NCBI GenBank assembly: GCA_963678675.1
Contig: OY783192.1
Span: 24,654,433 to 24,718,432, forward strand
Direction of reading: 5' to 3'
Origin: Xiphydria camelus
Lineage: Eukaryota; Arthropoda; Insecta; Hymenoptera; Xiphydriidae
Length of the DNA: 64,000 nucleotides
Shown one piece after another: positions 32,142-44,200 of this stretch. The notes below the pieces were generated by a model. That model was not told the DNA's origin and ran no database searches. It saw only the letters and a program-made list of their open reading frames with translations. A program made the position numbers and the translations under genes. Each line of letters starts with the position of its first letter. The stretch's first letter is position 1.

Positions 32142-34256
32142 ATGACATATGTAGGCGTCGAGTTTTCTGCTTCCGAGGAATGTGCAGGCGGCATAGCTGT
32201 AGTAAATAGCCGCTGGTTAACGCCACGAAAAAAAGAAGTCTTGTGGCCACCATGCAAGACGCAAAATGAATACAATAAATTATTAAAACGTGGGGAAAAT
32301 CCAGATGAGGAGACCTGGACAGTGTATGGTATTTGCCGTCGTTTTTTTGAGTGCGGTAAGTACACACATATGCTTATTCCTTCTTAACAAAAGGGGGATA
32401 ACAACGTAAAGCCGAATTTTTGGAGCTCCTCATTATCTTTTCTTTGTGATATGGTTGAGCGCTGAACGAATGCACGAGATATCGTTCGATAACATTTTTT
32501 TTTATTTCATCAGATTCTTCAATTCGATATTAAAAAACTATAATCATTATATTTCTATACAGATGATTTTGAAAAAGCTTCGTATAAAATAAAACAAGCC
32601 GAAGTAACCTCAGATATACAGTCAGGTATTGAAACACCAAAAAAAAAGCAATCGTGGAAGAGAAAAGTCTCTGCTACCCGCAAAATTTTGTCTGATTCGA
32701 GTGACGAAGAAAATATCAGTCTTCTTCCTAGACCACCGAAGGTAGAAATCTATAAAAAGTCTGGTTCTGAGTGCAAAAGATTGAAACTGGGAGAGGATGG
32801 TACGTACACCTGAAGAATTATTAATGAACATGGCTGATTATATTTTTCGCGCTGGCATTTCGATAAATTTAAGAAGATTTTCAAATTGAGCCTTCATTAA
32901 ATAATTATAGGAAATTTAAAACTTGATTTGTATCATTTTATGGACATGATCCAACAATTACGAGCAATCTTATTACATGAAATAAGCTATTTAACAGTTT
33001 TGTATCATATCTTTGTATGAATTAGAAATGTATGATCTGAATATTTTTTAGTTAATTCCGATCCACATTCTATTAATACAAGAAATGATGATGATTATTC
33101 AGTTCAACCATCTCATTCAACGATCTCTCATCTTTCAAAAGTATCGCAATCTACCGGTACTTTGAATAATGATTTAGATGACCTAGCAGCAAATAATGTT
33201 AATAATATCGGTAAGCCTATGGTAATTATATTTGAAATCCAATATTTCAATATGTGCGGGTAAAATTGCCTGCACATATTGCAATACGACAAAACGTTTC
33301 CGCCAACCTAATATACAGATGTTATGTAGGAAAATTAACAGACGTATGTCTATATATTTTTACCAATACTTTGATTAATTTATTGTAGTGTTTCAACGGA
33401 AGTTATTACGAGAAATTTTTATTATAAAAGAACAAAATACCCAAATACTTCGATGGATTGAAAAGCAGTCAACAACTGCCACGTTAAACCAATGTCAAGC
33501 AGCACATTTACCATCAAATTTACCGATTAATACTACTGATGATCTAGATGGATTCGAACGTTATTTAGAAGAAAAAGAAAATTTGATTGGCTTCGTAAGA
33601 ATTGTCTCTTTACTTATAAACATATTGACATATAATTTGATTCAAGCTTCTCTATATTTGATTACTTCTTTTTATTATCATACTTCGTAAATCATATGAA
33701 TAGCATACATATACGTATACCGCAATTCAAGAATTCAATTTATCACTTTAACTCAATTTCAAAAGTCACATCACAACATATTTCCAGACATAAATAAGCC
33801 TATACAAAAAAGGAATAACGTTTTGTTTCAGTCTACATACCTATCACAATTGGGCGGTAAAAACACATCATCCAAAGTAAATAATATATTACGTCGATGC
33901 ATAACAGACAATCTCGCAAAAGAATATAGTTTCTTTGGCAAGCGTGCAGATAAGAAAGTTTTTTCACAACTAAAGTTGAAGACTGCCGTCGTTCGTAAGT
34001 ATTCTGACATACTTTGAAGAATGAGTTATGCTGCGTGCCGCTACAAATTCCCATTACACATCAGAGTGGTGGAACAGATTACTCTTGTATTTTGAGTGGC
34101 AATATGTTTAACAAACTTGTTTGAAATTGTTTAATTCCAGGTGCAATAAACTCAACTGATTGTTCAGAACAAGAAATCAACGACAGTATCAAAATTTGGC
34201 TTAAACACGCACCTCAACGGTACAAAATTCAAGAATTGAAGAAACAGAATCCTTAA
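32142..34256 (+). CDS. DUF4806-type accessory protein of the CACTA-like element (six exons)
   Basis: Exons 32142-32355, 32563-32799, 33052-33210, 33389-33594, 33832-33994 and 34141-34256 all have GT donors and AG acceptors. They join in phase to 1095 bp (364 residues plus stop). Exon 1 has an SASEECAGGIAVVNSRWL segment and a WPPCKTQNEYNKLL motif, seen in insect proteins that carry DUF4806. Exon 2 is basic with an acidic run (LSDSSDEENIS). Exons 4-5 hold the domain itself, with INTTDDLDGFERYLEEKENL then LGGKNTSSKVNNILRRCITD and FFGKRADKKVF. It ends AINSTDCSEQEIN to ELKKQNP. It may be the subterminal-repeat-binding partner, analogous to TnpA of plant Spm; that role is inference. The transposase start codon lies 3 bp after its stop codon. 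Confidence 0.7.
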
Positions 34257-34259
34257 ACA

Positions 34260-36350
34260 ATGAGCAGAAAGACGACAAATGCAACTACAGGGAAACGTCA
34301 GCGGAATAGAAAAATTGCAAAAGCTGTCGAAAATGCATTACATGAAATAAAACAGGAAAGTAATAGAATTCAAGTAACGAAGGAGTCTATTGCACATAAT
34401 CATAAAAGCGAAAATGTATATAGAAGCGATTGTGATAGCAATGTTTCACCGCTACTTCAAAATAGTACCCACATGAATCGCGTATTTTTGAATGACAGTG
34501 CTACCACATCAGAATTAGTCTATAACAATGATACTTTTGAAATGCTTTCCGATAGTAGCAGTACGATTGAAACACCTGATCTCTCTCAGAAGCTGAGACT
34601 TTGGGCAATAACTAGGAATGTACCTCGCTCGACAGTTAATGATCTATTACACATTCTTTCGCCCTATCATCCAGATTTACCGCTTGATTCACGAAGTTTA
34701 TTAGTAACTAAATTAAATATAGACACTAAGAAACTAGAAAACGGGGAATACTGCCACTTGGGTTTATTGAATGGAATTAAAAAAGTAATTTCCCCATATC
34801 TGAAGGATATTTCTAGTAATGTAATAGAAATAAGTTTCAATGTTGATGGTTTGCCCTTATTTGCAAGTTCGAAAACGCAGTTGTGGCCTATTTTGGGGTT
34901 AATAAAAAAAATAAAATGTCAACCTTTTGTTGTTGGAATTTTTTGTGGCAACGGCAAACCAAAGCCACTAACCGAGTTTTTAGAAAATTTTGTAAATGAT
35001 CTTAGTCATTTATTGGAAAATGGCATTAAACTTGATAACAAAAAATATATTGTCACTTTACATAGCTTCGTTTGCGATGCTCCAGCTAGGGCATACTTAA
35101 AATGTATAAAATCTCATGGCGGATACTCTTCTTGTGAAAAATGTACAGAATCTGGCGAGTATGTCGATGGAAGAGTTACATTGCAAGGTATTCATGCGCC
35201 TAAGAGAACTGATACTTCATTCTCTCTACAAATAGATAGCGACCACCACTTAGGCGTTTCACCTTTATCGAAAATTCCAACAATAGGATTAGTGTCAAAT
35301 TTCCCCATAGATTATATGCATAATGTATGTTTAGGTGTTGCTAAAAAGTTATTAAATACTTGGATTTCTGGTTCTTTACAAGTCCGCCTAGGCAGTAGAT
35401 CAGTTCATCTATTATCAGAACGCTTATTGTCATCGCGATTTTACATTCCTGTAGAGTTTAACCGCAAACCCCGCAGCTTGGAAGAATTGCCACGCTGGAA
35501 AGCAACAGAATTTAGAACTTTTGTATTATACCTAGGTCCGATTGTATTAAGAAATATCGTAGATCCCTCGATATATGAACATTTCTTGCTCTTTCATTCT
35601 GCTATTACTATTCTGATTTCATACAAACACATTTCCACATTCGGCTGCAGGACTGCTGGCAATGTTTTAAACGTATTTGTTAAGCATTGTGAAAAATTGT
35701 ATGGCAAACAATTTTTAATTCATAATATTCATATGTTATCTCACCTCAGCGATGATGCAGAAATGTATGGACCTTTGGATAATTTCTCAGCGTTTGTTTT
35801 CGAAAACTTTTTAGGACAAATTAAACGCTTAGTGAAGTCACCTAATAGACCACTACAGCAAATTTGCCGCCGTATAAGTGAAATTGAAAGTGCATTTATT
35901 AATGAAAATATCAAATTAAAAGGACCAATAATTCCTAAATTTGAATATAACTGTGGCCCTCTTCCTACAAATATTATTTTCAGAAACAGTAAACAATTTA
36001 AACAACTACGCTTGCAGAATTTCCAGATTTCTGTCCATGCATATTCTAAAGCTGATTCGTATTGCCTTATAAAAGAATCTAGATCAGTTGTGCAAATTCA
36101 TAATATTTTGATGGATCACAACAATTCTTTTACGATAGTCGGGAAACGATTTTCATTTCATACATCATTATATTGTAATCCAATAGATTCTAAAGAATTA
36201 GATATTTATGTCATCACAGGAATTTCAAATGATTATGAAACATGGCCTATCAACGTTATTACTGCTAAATGTCTAGTTCTACCTATTACTCAAAAGAATG
36301 ATAAAGATTGTTGGGTTTCGTTGCCTTTAATACACTCGATTTATACTTAG
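34260..36350 (+). CDS. CACTA/EnSpm-like (tnp2-type) transposase, intact
   Basis: A single exon of 696 residues from ATG to TAG with no frameshift. The N-terminal 110 residues are basic and variable. The conserved core begins LWAITRNVPRSTVNDLLHIL and holds FNVDGLPLFASSKTQLWPIL with a candidate catalytic Asp. FVCDAPARAYLKCI carries a second Asp, followed by CEKC zinc-like cysteines. FPIDYMHNVCLGVAKKLL is the tnp2-type signature; next come EELPRWKATEFRTFVLY and FSAFVFENFLGQIKRLV with a candidate Glu. It would cut and join the TIRs at 31164 and 36928. No poly(A) signal is obvious before the right subterminal array. Assigning the acidic residues as a DDE triad is inference. Confidence 0.8.
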   Translation: MSRKTTNATTGKRQRNRKIAKAVENALHEIKQESNRIQVTKESIAHNHKSENVYRSDCDSNVSPLLQNSTHMNRVFLNDSATTSELVYNNDTFEMLSDSSSTIETPDLSQKLRLWAITRNVPRSTVNDLLHILSPYHPDLPLDSRSLLVTKLNIDTKKLENGEYCHLGLLNGIKKVISPYLKDISSNVIEISFNVDGLPLFASSKTQLWPILGLIKKIKCQPFVVGIFCGNGKPKPLTEFLENFVNDLSHLLENGIKLDNKKYIVTLHSFVCDAPARAYLKCIKSHGGYSSCEKCTESGEYVDGRVTLQGIHAPKRTDTSFSLQIDSDHHLGVSPLSKIPTIGLVSNFPIDYMHNVCLGVAKKLLNTWISGSLQVRLGSRSVHLLSERLLSSRFYIPVEFNRKPRSLEELPRWKATEFRTFVLYLGPIVLRNIVDPSIYEHFLLFHSAITILISYKHISTFGCRTAGNVLNVFVKHCEKLYGKQFLIHNIHMLSHLSDDAEMYGPLDNFSAFVFENFLGQIKRLVKSPNRPLQQICRRISEIESAFINENIKLKGPIIPKFEYNCGPLPTNIIFRNSKQFKQLRLQNFQISVHAYSKADSYCLIKESRSVVQIHNILMDHNNSFTIVGKRFSFHTSLYCNPIDSKELDIYVITGISNDYETWPINVITAKCLVLPITQKNDKDCWVSLPLIHSIYT

Positions 36351-37139
36351 GAATAATTAATGTATAATATCCTTCAATAGTACCGAAATACATAACACGT
36401 ACGTTAGAAGTTATACACATACCGTACGTTAGAAGTTTTAACATACAATATGTATTACGTACATATATATGTATATTCTCAAATATATGTAGATGTTATT
36501 TCTCGAATATGCAATTGTGTATTAATATTTTTCAATGCCTATTATTGTAATTCTAATGATCATATTTCACTGTTTAACAATATTGCGACTAGAGCTTTAC
36601 TTACATTTTTTACACTCTTCTTTACAATTTCCTTGAGTTTAAATAATATTGCAAAGCTTTTCACTGAGAATAAGATTTTAAAGTGTGACGTCTTTAGGAT
36701 GGCATTATCACGTAACTTTTAACGTCAATATGACGACCCGAATCAATAAAAACGAACGTAAATAAAACGTGACTATAGTGACGACATATTGACGTCGAAG
36801 TATGACGTCTCTTTAACGAGACATAATCACGTCATTTATGACGACATTATAACCGAACTAATCACGTTATTTCGACGAATCGAGTGACGAAATATTGACG
36901 TGAGTTTGACGTGCCACTGCTACCTGGGTCTCGCCATCAGATGGGCGGTATATAGGGTGTTTCCCAATTACGGTTCCTAACTTCAGGGTGTAATTCCTTG
37001 CAATATTTTAATAAAAAAAACTTATATAAACATGTTTCGGGAAACGCTTATATTCCGAAATATAGGGTGTTAAGATGTTAAAAAATCAATATTTTTGCAC
37101 ATAAAGCTTGAATGGTCGTTCTCAAAATTTTGGAGTTAA

Positions 37140-37205
37140 CCCTTTGCCCTCGAGGCCTTTTTCGCACGTGCGAATCAGCAACTCGAGATGATTTCGCGAA
37201 TATCG
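37140..37205 (+). repeat. CTTTGCCCTCGAGG repeat, holding an unoccupied copy of the 37378 target
   Basis: CGCACGTGCGAATCAGCAAC then TCGAGATGATTT matches the joined flanks of the transposon at 37378-38439 (GCGCGCGAACCA plus GCAACTCGAGACGATTT), with only one CA where the element has CA on each side. 37335-37377 plus 38440-38470 is its sister copy. Confidence 0.7.
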
Positions 37206-37565
37206 CAAAAATCTAATGTACACTGTGAAAAGATTGTATAGTAAACTTTGTGTTACTAACAATAAGTTTTCATCATACAAATTTATCCATTAAAATTACT
37301 ATATACGATTAAAACAGTTATATTTACTACAGATTTGATTCCCTTTGCACTCGAGGACATTTCGCGCGCGCGAACCACCCAGGTAGCACACTAACGTCGA
37401 AATGACGTTTTTTGAAGGTCAGTTCTGACGTCAGATGACGAAAAATATGACATCATTTTAACGTCGCCAAGACGGCTTAATTGCACATCCACACGACGTC
37501 AGACAAATCACGTAATAATGACGTTCTACCGTACGTTGTGAAGACGAAAAAAATGACGGTACGGT

Positions 37566-37678
37566 AGTGTCTACTCTCGTTAATAAAAGCATGAGAATTG
37601 ATTAATCCATTGGTTAGTACGTTTAAAAATAACATTTAAAAAAAGTCACCAGCGACAGAATCCGAGACACCGAGTGCA
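37566..37678. repeat. Half of a CACCC-type MITE
   Basis: Matches the right half of 29738-29949, from TACTCTCGTTAATAAAAGCATG to CACCAGCGACAG, and lacks the left arm. It sits inside the non-autonomous CACTA-like element. Confidence 0.65.
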
Positions 37679-37680
37679 TA

Positions 37681-37792
37681 TCTTTTCATCGTGAGCGGTC
37701 ACCCATCCAGCTAGTATCCGCACTTTTCGTTGCTTAACTTCGTTGATCGGTCGGTGTCCTCGCGAGTCCTCATCTGCTGCACGCTCCTGTGG
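37681..37792 (-). ncRNA. 5S rRNA-derived sequence (SINE3-like), copy 1
   Basis: On the minus strand CCGATCAACGAAGTTAAGCA is followed by GATACTAGCTGGATGGGTGA and CCGC. This is the arrangement of the 5S rRNA internal promoter region (A box to C box). The upstream part (GTGCAGCAGATGAGGACTCG) fits the 5S 5' half loosely. The end of a true 5S gene is absent, so it is a pseudogene or the head of a 5S-type SINE. Confidence 0.6.
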
Positions 37793-39867
37793 TTAAGAAT
37801 ATTATTACTATGTATTAGTGATCATATAAAGTTTGATGAATAAATGTATATTACTTTTCAATAAGAAAGAGCGTGAAAAAATAAGATTTTATAATTGTAT
37901 TATTCTTTTCTCAACATTTTCCTAATTTATGATTGTCTTTTGATAAATATTCTTGCATACACGCAAATTGATACTAATATCAATTTGCATCTATGCAAGA
38001 AATAAATAATAAATAAATATAAATAAATAAATAATTATATGAATGTTTATTCATCCTACATTAATAGTCTTTCATTTACTTTAATAATCTGTGCTTTTTA
38101 ATAAACAGTATAGTTTATAACTTGCTCAACATACTCTGGAGACTAAATGAAATAATTTATTGATTTAATAATTGAACAAATTACAATTTTTGTCCATTTA
38201 TTCACAAATAAATTTTAAAGTCCCTATATATGCAGGAGACGGAAATTTTTCTAAGTCTTGTTCGTCATTAAAAATGACGGAAAAGTTCCGTCAAAAAGAC
38301 GTTGAATTTTGACGTCCAAGGTACGTCGTAAATATGACGTCCCTGCGACGTTAATATTACGACAACTGACGTCTGAAATCCTATACTGACCAAAAAATGA
38401 CGTCTGAGACGTTATTCTAACGTCAGTGTGCTACCTGGGCAGCAACTCGAGACGATTTTACCTTTTCGCGCGGACAAACCTATTCCATGCGAATGCTAAG
38501 CTGAGACTAACTACGCTGAATAAGAATGCAGGCCGAGCCTCGTATATGTACGGGTACACTTAGGGCCGGTATTACAATGTCAGGTTAAACTGCTGGTTGA
38601 GTTAACCTTTACCTTCAGTTTAAACCTAAGGTTAACGAAAATGCGTATTACAAAACGTTTTCTACCCAAAGTTAAGTTAACTAGGAGTGGTAGCATTTCA
38701 AGCGAATATCCCTAGATGAATCATGCCCTAAACTAGTTTATTCCTGAATTAGCGACAAAATTTTAAATGAAGATGCAGACAAATAAAAGAAAGTGCGATT
38801 CCGCAGGTAATTGGGGATTATCCCTAAGTTCCAAAAATTTGAAGGGGGGGCTTCTTGCCCGTTTCGTCGGGCTCAATGTACATATAACGGCGTATGTATA
38901 GTTTGCATAGAGCACGTTTTCAGTTTGCGTTGTCTTTGAGAAAGTAAGAGCGGCTATAGTTTGCAGTATTTGTGCGTTTCTTGAATCAACAGTCCAGGAG
39001 ATATTGAGGTGAGTTTATGCGTATATTCTTGCGCGACAATTTTTTATCTATATTTAAAAAGTTTATCAGGTGCGCGAATATTGCTTTGAAACGAGTCACC
39101 CTGATGCACGTATTAAATCAATAGTTAAATATTCTGTAAATGCAACGCAAAAATGTCGTACTATCACGTCTGCGAATCTAATTTTTGCAGCGATGGAGAC
39201 TGAAAACTCCAAAAGGGCAGCGAATTTTTCTACCAACGAGGTGGAAATTCTTGTCGAGCTTGTTTCGAAGTATCGACACATAATAGAATGTAAGAAATCT
39301 GACGCTGTCTCGTGGAAATTGAAAGAATCCACTTGGGTACAAGTGGCTCAAGAATTCAACAGCGCGCAAGTGGTGTAGTATCTCGCACCACCAAGAATTT
39401 AAAGGAAAAATATTTGAATTTAAAAAAGACTGCAAAAAAGAAACACGCTGCAAATAAAATGGAGTTATTCCAAACTCTGGAGGCGGTACATCGGCGAGGA
39501 TAAGCACACCGTCAACAGTAGAAGACACTTTGAAGGACTTGACAGGCATTGGACTGACAGGCCTTCCATCTTCGTTCGATAACGACGCCGAAGAATGTAT
39601 GAATATGGAAATCGTCAATGAGACAAACCATGAGGATGCAGAGTTGATACTCCCTGGACCGAGCTGGTCGTCATGGTCACCAAATCTTCTTCGAGTGCGA
39701 AAATCTGATGAATTAACGGGAAGTAATTCACAAGGTTAGCTCGGTATCAATTGAAGAGTACAGGGGAAGAACGAGCTAAGTCAATTCTAATGGTTTTGTG
39801 CTAGAGAGACTTTTATTTCGAATCCTAGCTAGTTTTTCTCCTGTACGGGTATTCTTTTATAAGGGAT

Positions 39868-40253
39868 AACTGAGGAGCTTGCGTTAAAAAGCGGCTATAT
39901 CCATTTACAAAAAATGTTCAGGAATAGACGAAAACTTCTCATCTCGGTTCGCCTTAATACATAGAGATAGCAAAAAAAGTTTATTTGTAGTGTTTTAGGG
40001 AAGTAGTTTGATGCAATTTGAAATTTTTTCTCAAATGTCAATAGTTTCTGAAAAAAGTTGAAAATTAATCCGGATATAGCCGGTTTTGATGCAAAAGGCC
40101 GACTTTTTATGCGATTTTAAAATACAAATAGTCCGTTTTGAACACATATGACCATGCCGGTTGATAGATCTTGTGAAACTTAGCCGAAAATCGCAAGAAA
40201 AGCATATCGGCAAAAAAGGGATATAGCCGCTTTTAAACGCAAGCTCCTCACAA
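39868..40253. repeat. Inverted repeat inside the SANT-gene intron
   Basis: TGAGGAGCTTGCGTTAAAAA with GCGGCTATATCC at the left is mirrored by GGATATAGCCGC with TTTTAAACGCAAGCTCCTCA at the right. The core between is not palindromic. Probably a MITE that entered the intron before or after copia. Confidence 0.6.
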
Positions 40254-40347
40254 CTATGGATTTGTTCTCTTATTGCCCTGGAAGGTATATTGAGCTTAAA
40301 GGTACATAAAAATGCTACTAGATAGTGACAATATCTCAATTTCGATG

Positions 40348-40576
40348 TGTTGGGTTTTGGTTATTCAAATAACGATTGCAGTGGTTAAATGATACTTAAC
40401 AACGGATTTATTGCAAGAGTAGAAAAGTATGGTGACCGCATGGCAGCGCGAACTCGGGCAAACAGAAGGAAGTCTGCGAGTACAAAATGCTTATATAGAG
40501 ACGCACACTCAACCGCTAGAGACGCACTCTGCTGCATGTCCACCCAACTAACGAGGCTTAAGGCCTATTTACAACA
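40348..40576 (-). repeat. copia 3' LTR
   Basis: 229 bp, TG...CA ends. On the element strand it begins TGTTGTAAATAGGCC and ends CAAAACCCAACA. A TATATAAG box on the element strand lies in the middle (about 40490-40500). Confidence 0.95.
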
Positions 40577-41298
40577 CTCCCACTTTGGGTTGACATGCTG
40601 TTCGCTTCATTCACACTCAATACATTTACTTTCTTCCGCAGATACTCAAAAGTTGATTTACATAGTGGTTTCGTAAATATATCTGCCTTTTGATCGCTCG
40701 TACATATATATTGAAGCTCAAAATCTTTGCTCTCAAAATGTTGCCTTATAAAATGATACCTTACATCTATATGCTTTGTACGTTTATGAAACTCTGGATT
40801 CTTAACTAACTTAATTGTACTCTGGTTATCGATATACATAGTTGGAATATCCAGTTCATGTTTCACTAAGTCTTTTATCAGTCTCGTTATCCAAATCAGC
40901 TCTTTTGCTGTTTGACTAGCCGCGATATATTCGGACTCGGTTGTTGACAATGCTACGGACTTTTGTTTTTGCGAACCCCAAATGACCGGCGCGTTTGAAA
41001 TCTGAATTACGTAACCAGTTGTACTTTTTCTCGAAATTTTATCCCCAGCAAAATCCGCATCGCTATACGCGTACAAGTTCGATACTCCGTTTTGTTTAGG
41101 AAAGAAAATACCATGGGTGATTGTACCCTTAACATACTTCAGAATCCGTTTAATCGCGTTCCAATGAATACTCTTTGGTGACTCTGCGTACTGACTCACT
41201 GCGTTGACTGCGTAGGCAATGTCTGGTCGTGTGACCATGGCCAGGTACAGAAAACTGCCGACCGCCTCCTTGTAGGGCACGTTTACCTCCTTGGCCAT
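40558..41298 (-). pseudogene. copia pol, RNase H part, displaced by a frameshift
   Basis: Continues the polyprotein after the frameshift: YKEAVGSFLYLAMVTRPDI, then KSTTGYVIQISNAPV, and STTESEYIAASQTAKELIW with the RNase H acidic residues. It stops inside the 3' LTR. Joined in the right frame it completes a normal-length copia pol. The break is a one-base change next to GGGGCATGG at about 41298. Confidence 0.85.
40577..40589 (-). promoter_or_regulatory. copia polypurine tract
   Basis: The element strand reads CCCAAAGTGGGAG immediately before the 3' LTR, the position and composition expected for the plus-strand primer. Confidence 0.75.
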
Positions 41299-44200
41299 GC
41301 CCCTGATGTTTGCAGACTCAGATCTGTGTGTTGATCTGCTGGTATGGTGACTGGATTCGCCTCACTCATTCGGAAACGATCGAGTACCCGTTGAGCATAC
41401 GCCGCCTGGTTTGCGAAGATTGAACCATCTGCGTATTGTTTTATCTCCATACCTAGAAACTGATTTAATGGAGATATAGTTATTTCGACCACGGTCGCCA
41501 AGTACTTCAAGAGCTTGTCGATTCTCTTCTCGCTCGTGGAAGCAACAAGACCGTCGTCGATGTAGATCGCGAGGATTAGCGATTCACCACCCTCGTGGGA
41601 TGTGAAAACACATGAATCCGCCGATGTCGCCTTTAAATTGAACTTCAACAAGCAGTCTGTGAATTTCTGATTCCAGCATCTAGCGGCCTGTTTTAAACCA
41701 TACAGGGACTTTTTCAATTTACAGACTCTGTTGGTTTCATCCTCGTATCCCTCAGGTTGAGCAATATAAATTTCGCTGTCTATTTCTCCGTGCAGAAATG
41801 CTGTCTTGACATCGAACTGCTGCAACTGCATTTTTGATGAAGCAGCCACCGCCAGAATTGATCTAATCGATCCATGCTGTACGACAGGGCTGAATGTCTC
41901 TTGGAAGTCCAAACCTGGCCTTTGAGAGAAACCCTTCACGACTAACCTGGCTTTGTATCGTGCTGCACGATCGCCTATTGCTGGTTTCAGTTTGTAGACC
42001 CAGCGATTCGGAAGGATTTTTGCATCCGCCGGAGGCTTCACCAAAGTCCATGTTTCGTTTTTAACTAATGAATCCATTTCCTCGGACATTGCATCCATCC
42101 AAGCGTCTCGCTCGGCACTTTTTATGGCTTCTTCGAAAGAGCTCGGGTCCGGCCCTGCTGCTAGGAGCGATTCTTCATCCTCGAGCTGATAGCCCTCGAG
42201 TCGTTTCGGTTTCCTCAAACTCTCCCTGGGTCGGAGTCGGCTTGTTTCCGGACGTTGCACGATGACGTCTTCGTCAAGATTGTTCTGATTAGGTACTGGA
42301 GGTCGAGCGTTCCTATGATCCTCTTGAAGTTCCTGTATCTCTTGAGAATCCTCTTCATCGCTGCTCTCCTTTTCCGATTCAGTCCGATCCTCTAAACTGT
42401 CCTCTTCTACGCTGTCGGTGACTGTATTTTCTTGTGGGTTTTCTTCTCTTTCCTCCGGCAAGAAAATAACGTCCCGATAGGTATCGATTTTTGCTTCTCG
42501 CGGAAACCAGATCCTGTAGCCCTTTGTGCAGTCATCGTATCCAACGAAGACACCTTTTTTGGCTTTCGGGCTCCATTTTGTCCTTTTTTGCTTTGGGATG
42601 TGAGTATAAACTTCCGTGCCGAAAACTCTGAAATGAAGATTCCTCGGTTTCTCACCAAACCATAACTCGTACGGCGTCTTTCCTTTTACGCTGCTTGTGC
42701 CAGTCCTGTTGAGTACGTAGCAAGCCGTATGAACTGCCTCGGCCCACAGTTCGAGATTCATCTTCTTTGCATGCAGCATACTCCGTGCTGCTTCAATGAC
42801 TGTTCGGTTCTCACGTTCAATGGCTCCATTTTGTTCCGGTGTGTATGGAGTACTTGTCTCGTGCTTTATTCCGTTCCTGGTCGTAAGGCTTCGCATTTCC
42901 TCGTTGACGAATTCCAGCCCATTATCCGTCCTTAGAGCTTTAATTTTTCTTCCCAGCTGATTCTCCGATGTCCTCAGAAAATCTTGAAAGTATCCTTTAA
43001 CCTCAAACTTTTGGCTTAGAAAGAACACGAATTTGTAGTGCGAAAAGTCATCCTTTAGGAGGAAAAAATATCTAGATTTTCCAAACGAAAGATGCTCCAT
43101 GGGTCCACACAAGTCTGCATGGATCAGGTCCCCAGGCTTCTTCGATGAAGTCTGGCTTTTCGGGAACGGCATCCGGGTCATCTTTCCTAGCGAGCACCCA
43201 TCGCAGTGCCATTTTTTCACTGGCTTGGTTTCGATGTTCCAACTCCTCAGGATTTCCGAAACATGGTGGGTGTTTTGATGAGCGAGGCGCTCGTGCCAAA
43301 TTTTCAGCGAATTCTCACTCTGGCTGACGTGGGCCTCCATCGATTCGGAGTTTCCTCTGCGATCCTGATTGTAGAATTTGAAGCGCATCTTGTAGAGATC
43401 TCCGGACCTATCTCCCACTGCAACGATCTTCCCCTTTTTTAGTAATTTACATTTCAAGTTGTCGGATGAGAGCTCGAGTCCTTTGTCGAGAGCTGATGAC
43501 ATGGAAAATAAATTGTACTTCAGTTTGGGCACATACAGTACAGGAACGAGGTGATTTCGATCCCATTTAGAGTCGTTCGAAGAGAGAATGTCAATTTCTC
43601 CCACTCCTTCTCCCTGGATGATTTCGCCGTTGCCAACTTTCACCGATACTGGAGAGGCTAATTTTCGGTACTTGACGAAAGCGCTGTACACTGGAGACAT
43701 ATGCTGACTGGCGCCAGAATCGAGATACCAATCCTCCGGAGCCTTTTCGGAGCTCAGCGCCCGTGCTGAAATAATCCCGCCGACAAAAGCACTTCCTCTT
43801 GATTCGAAAAAACCATTAGACCTCGCTTGACCCTTCGAGCGACAGTCTCTTTTCCAGTGTCCTACTTTCCCGCACTTGAAACACTTTCCAGATTTTTGAT
43901 CCTTCTTGGCCTTCGCACCAAGGTTCTTCTCTGCTTTCATCGAGAAAGCGCTGCTGTGCTTACCCTCATCCGAGTCCATACGAAGTTCTTCGAGAGTAAG
44001 CCTAGAAACTAGATTTGGGAGAGTGCGCTGATCCAAAGGCGTCGACTCCCACGCTGTGGCAAAATACTTATAGGAAGCCGGAAGAGTCATCAAAATTTTA
44101 GTCATCGTCATACTATCTGACACTGGCTCTCCAAGCACACTCAGTCTACAGGCGAGATCTTTTATTTTTGCGATATGCAAAGAAATATCATCCTCAGCGT

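Larger units (their letters stand above)
31164..36928 (+). mobile_element. Apparently complete CACTA/EnSpm-like DNA transposon, two genes
   Basis: TIRs CCCAGGTAGCAGTG (left) and CACTGCTACCTGGG (right) are perfect for 14 bp and continue similar for some 20 bp. TC flanks both ends as a 2-bp TSD. Both subterminal regions (31164-31335 and 36685-36928) are dense in ACGTCA/TGACGT hexamers in both orientations. Between them are a spliced DUF4806-type gene and an intact transposase, both plus strand. The superfamily assignment rests on tnp2-like motifs, the short TSD and subterminal repeat arrays; the termini are not CACTA. With both frames open it may still be active or very young. Confidence 0.8.
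37378..38439. mobile_element. Non-autonomous CACTA-like element, 1.06 kb
   Basis: The ends CCCAGGTAGCACACTAACGTC and GACGTTAGTGTGCTACC-type inverse share the first 10 bp with the 5.8-kb element at 31164. CA flanks both sides. Subterminal TGACGT/ACGTCA repeats occupy about 150 bp at each end. The interior is non-coding and includes a fragment of the CACCC-type MITE and a 5S rRNA-derived segment. Confidence 0.8.
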
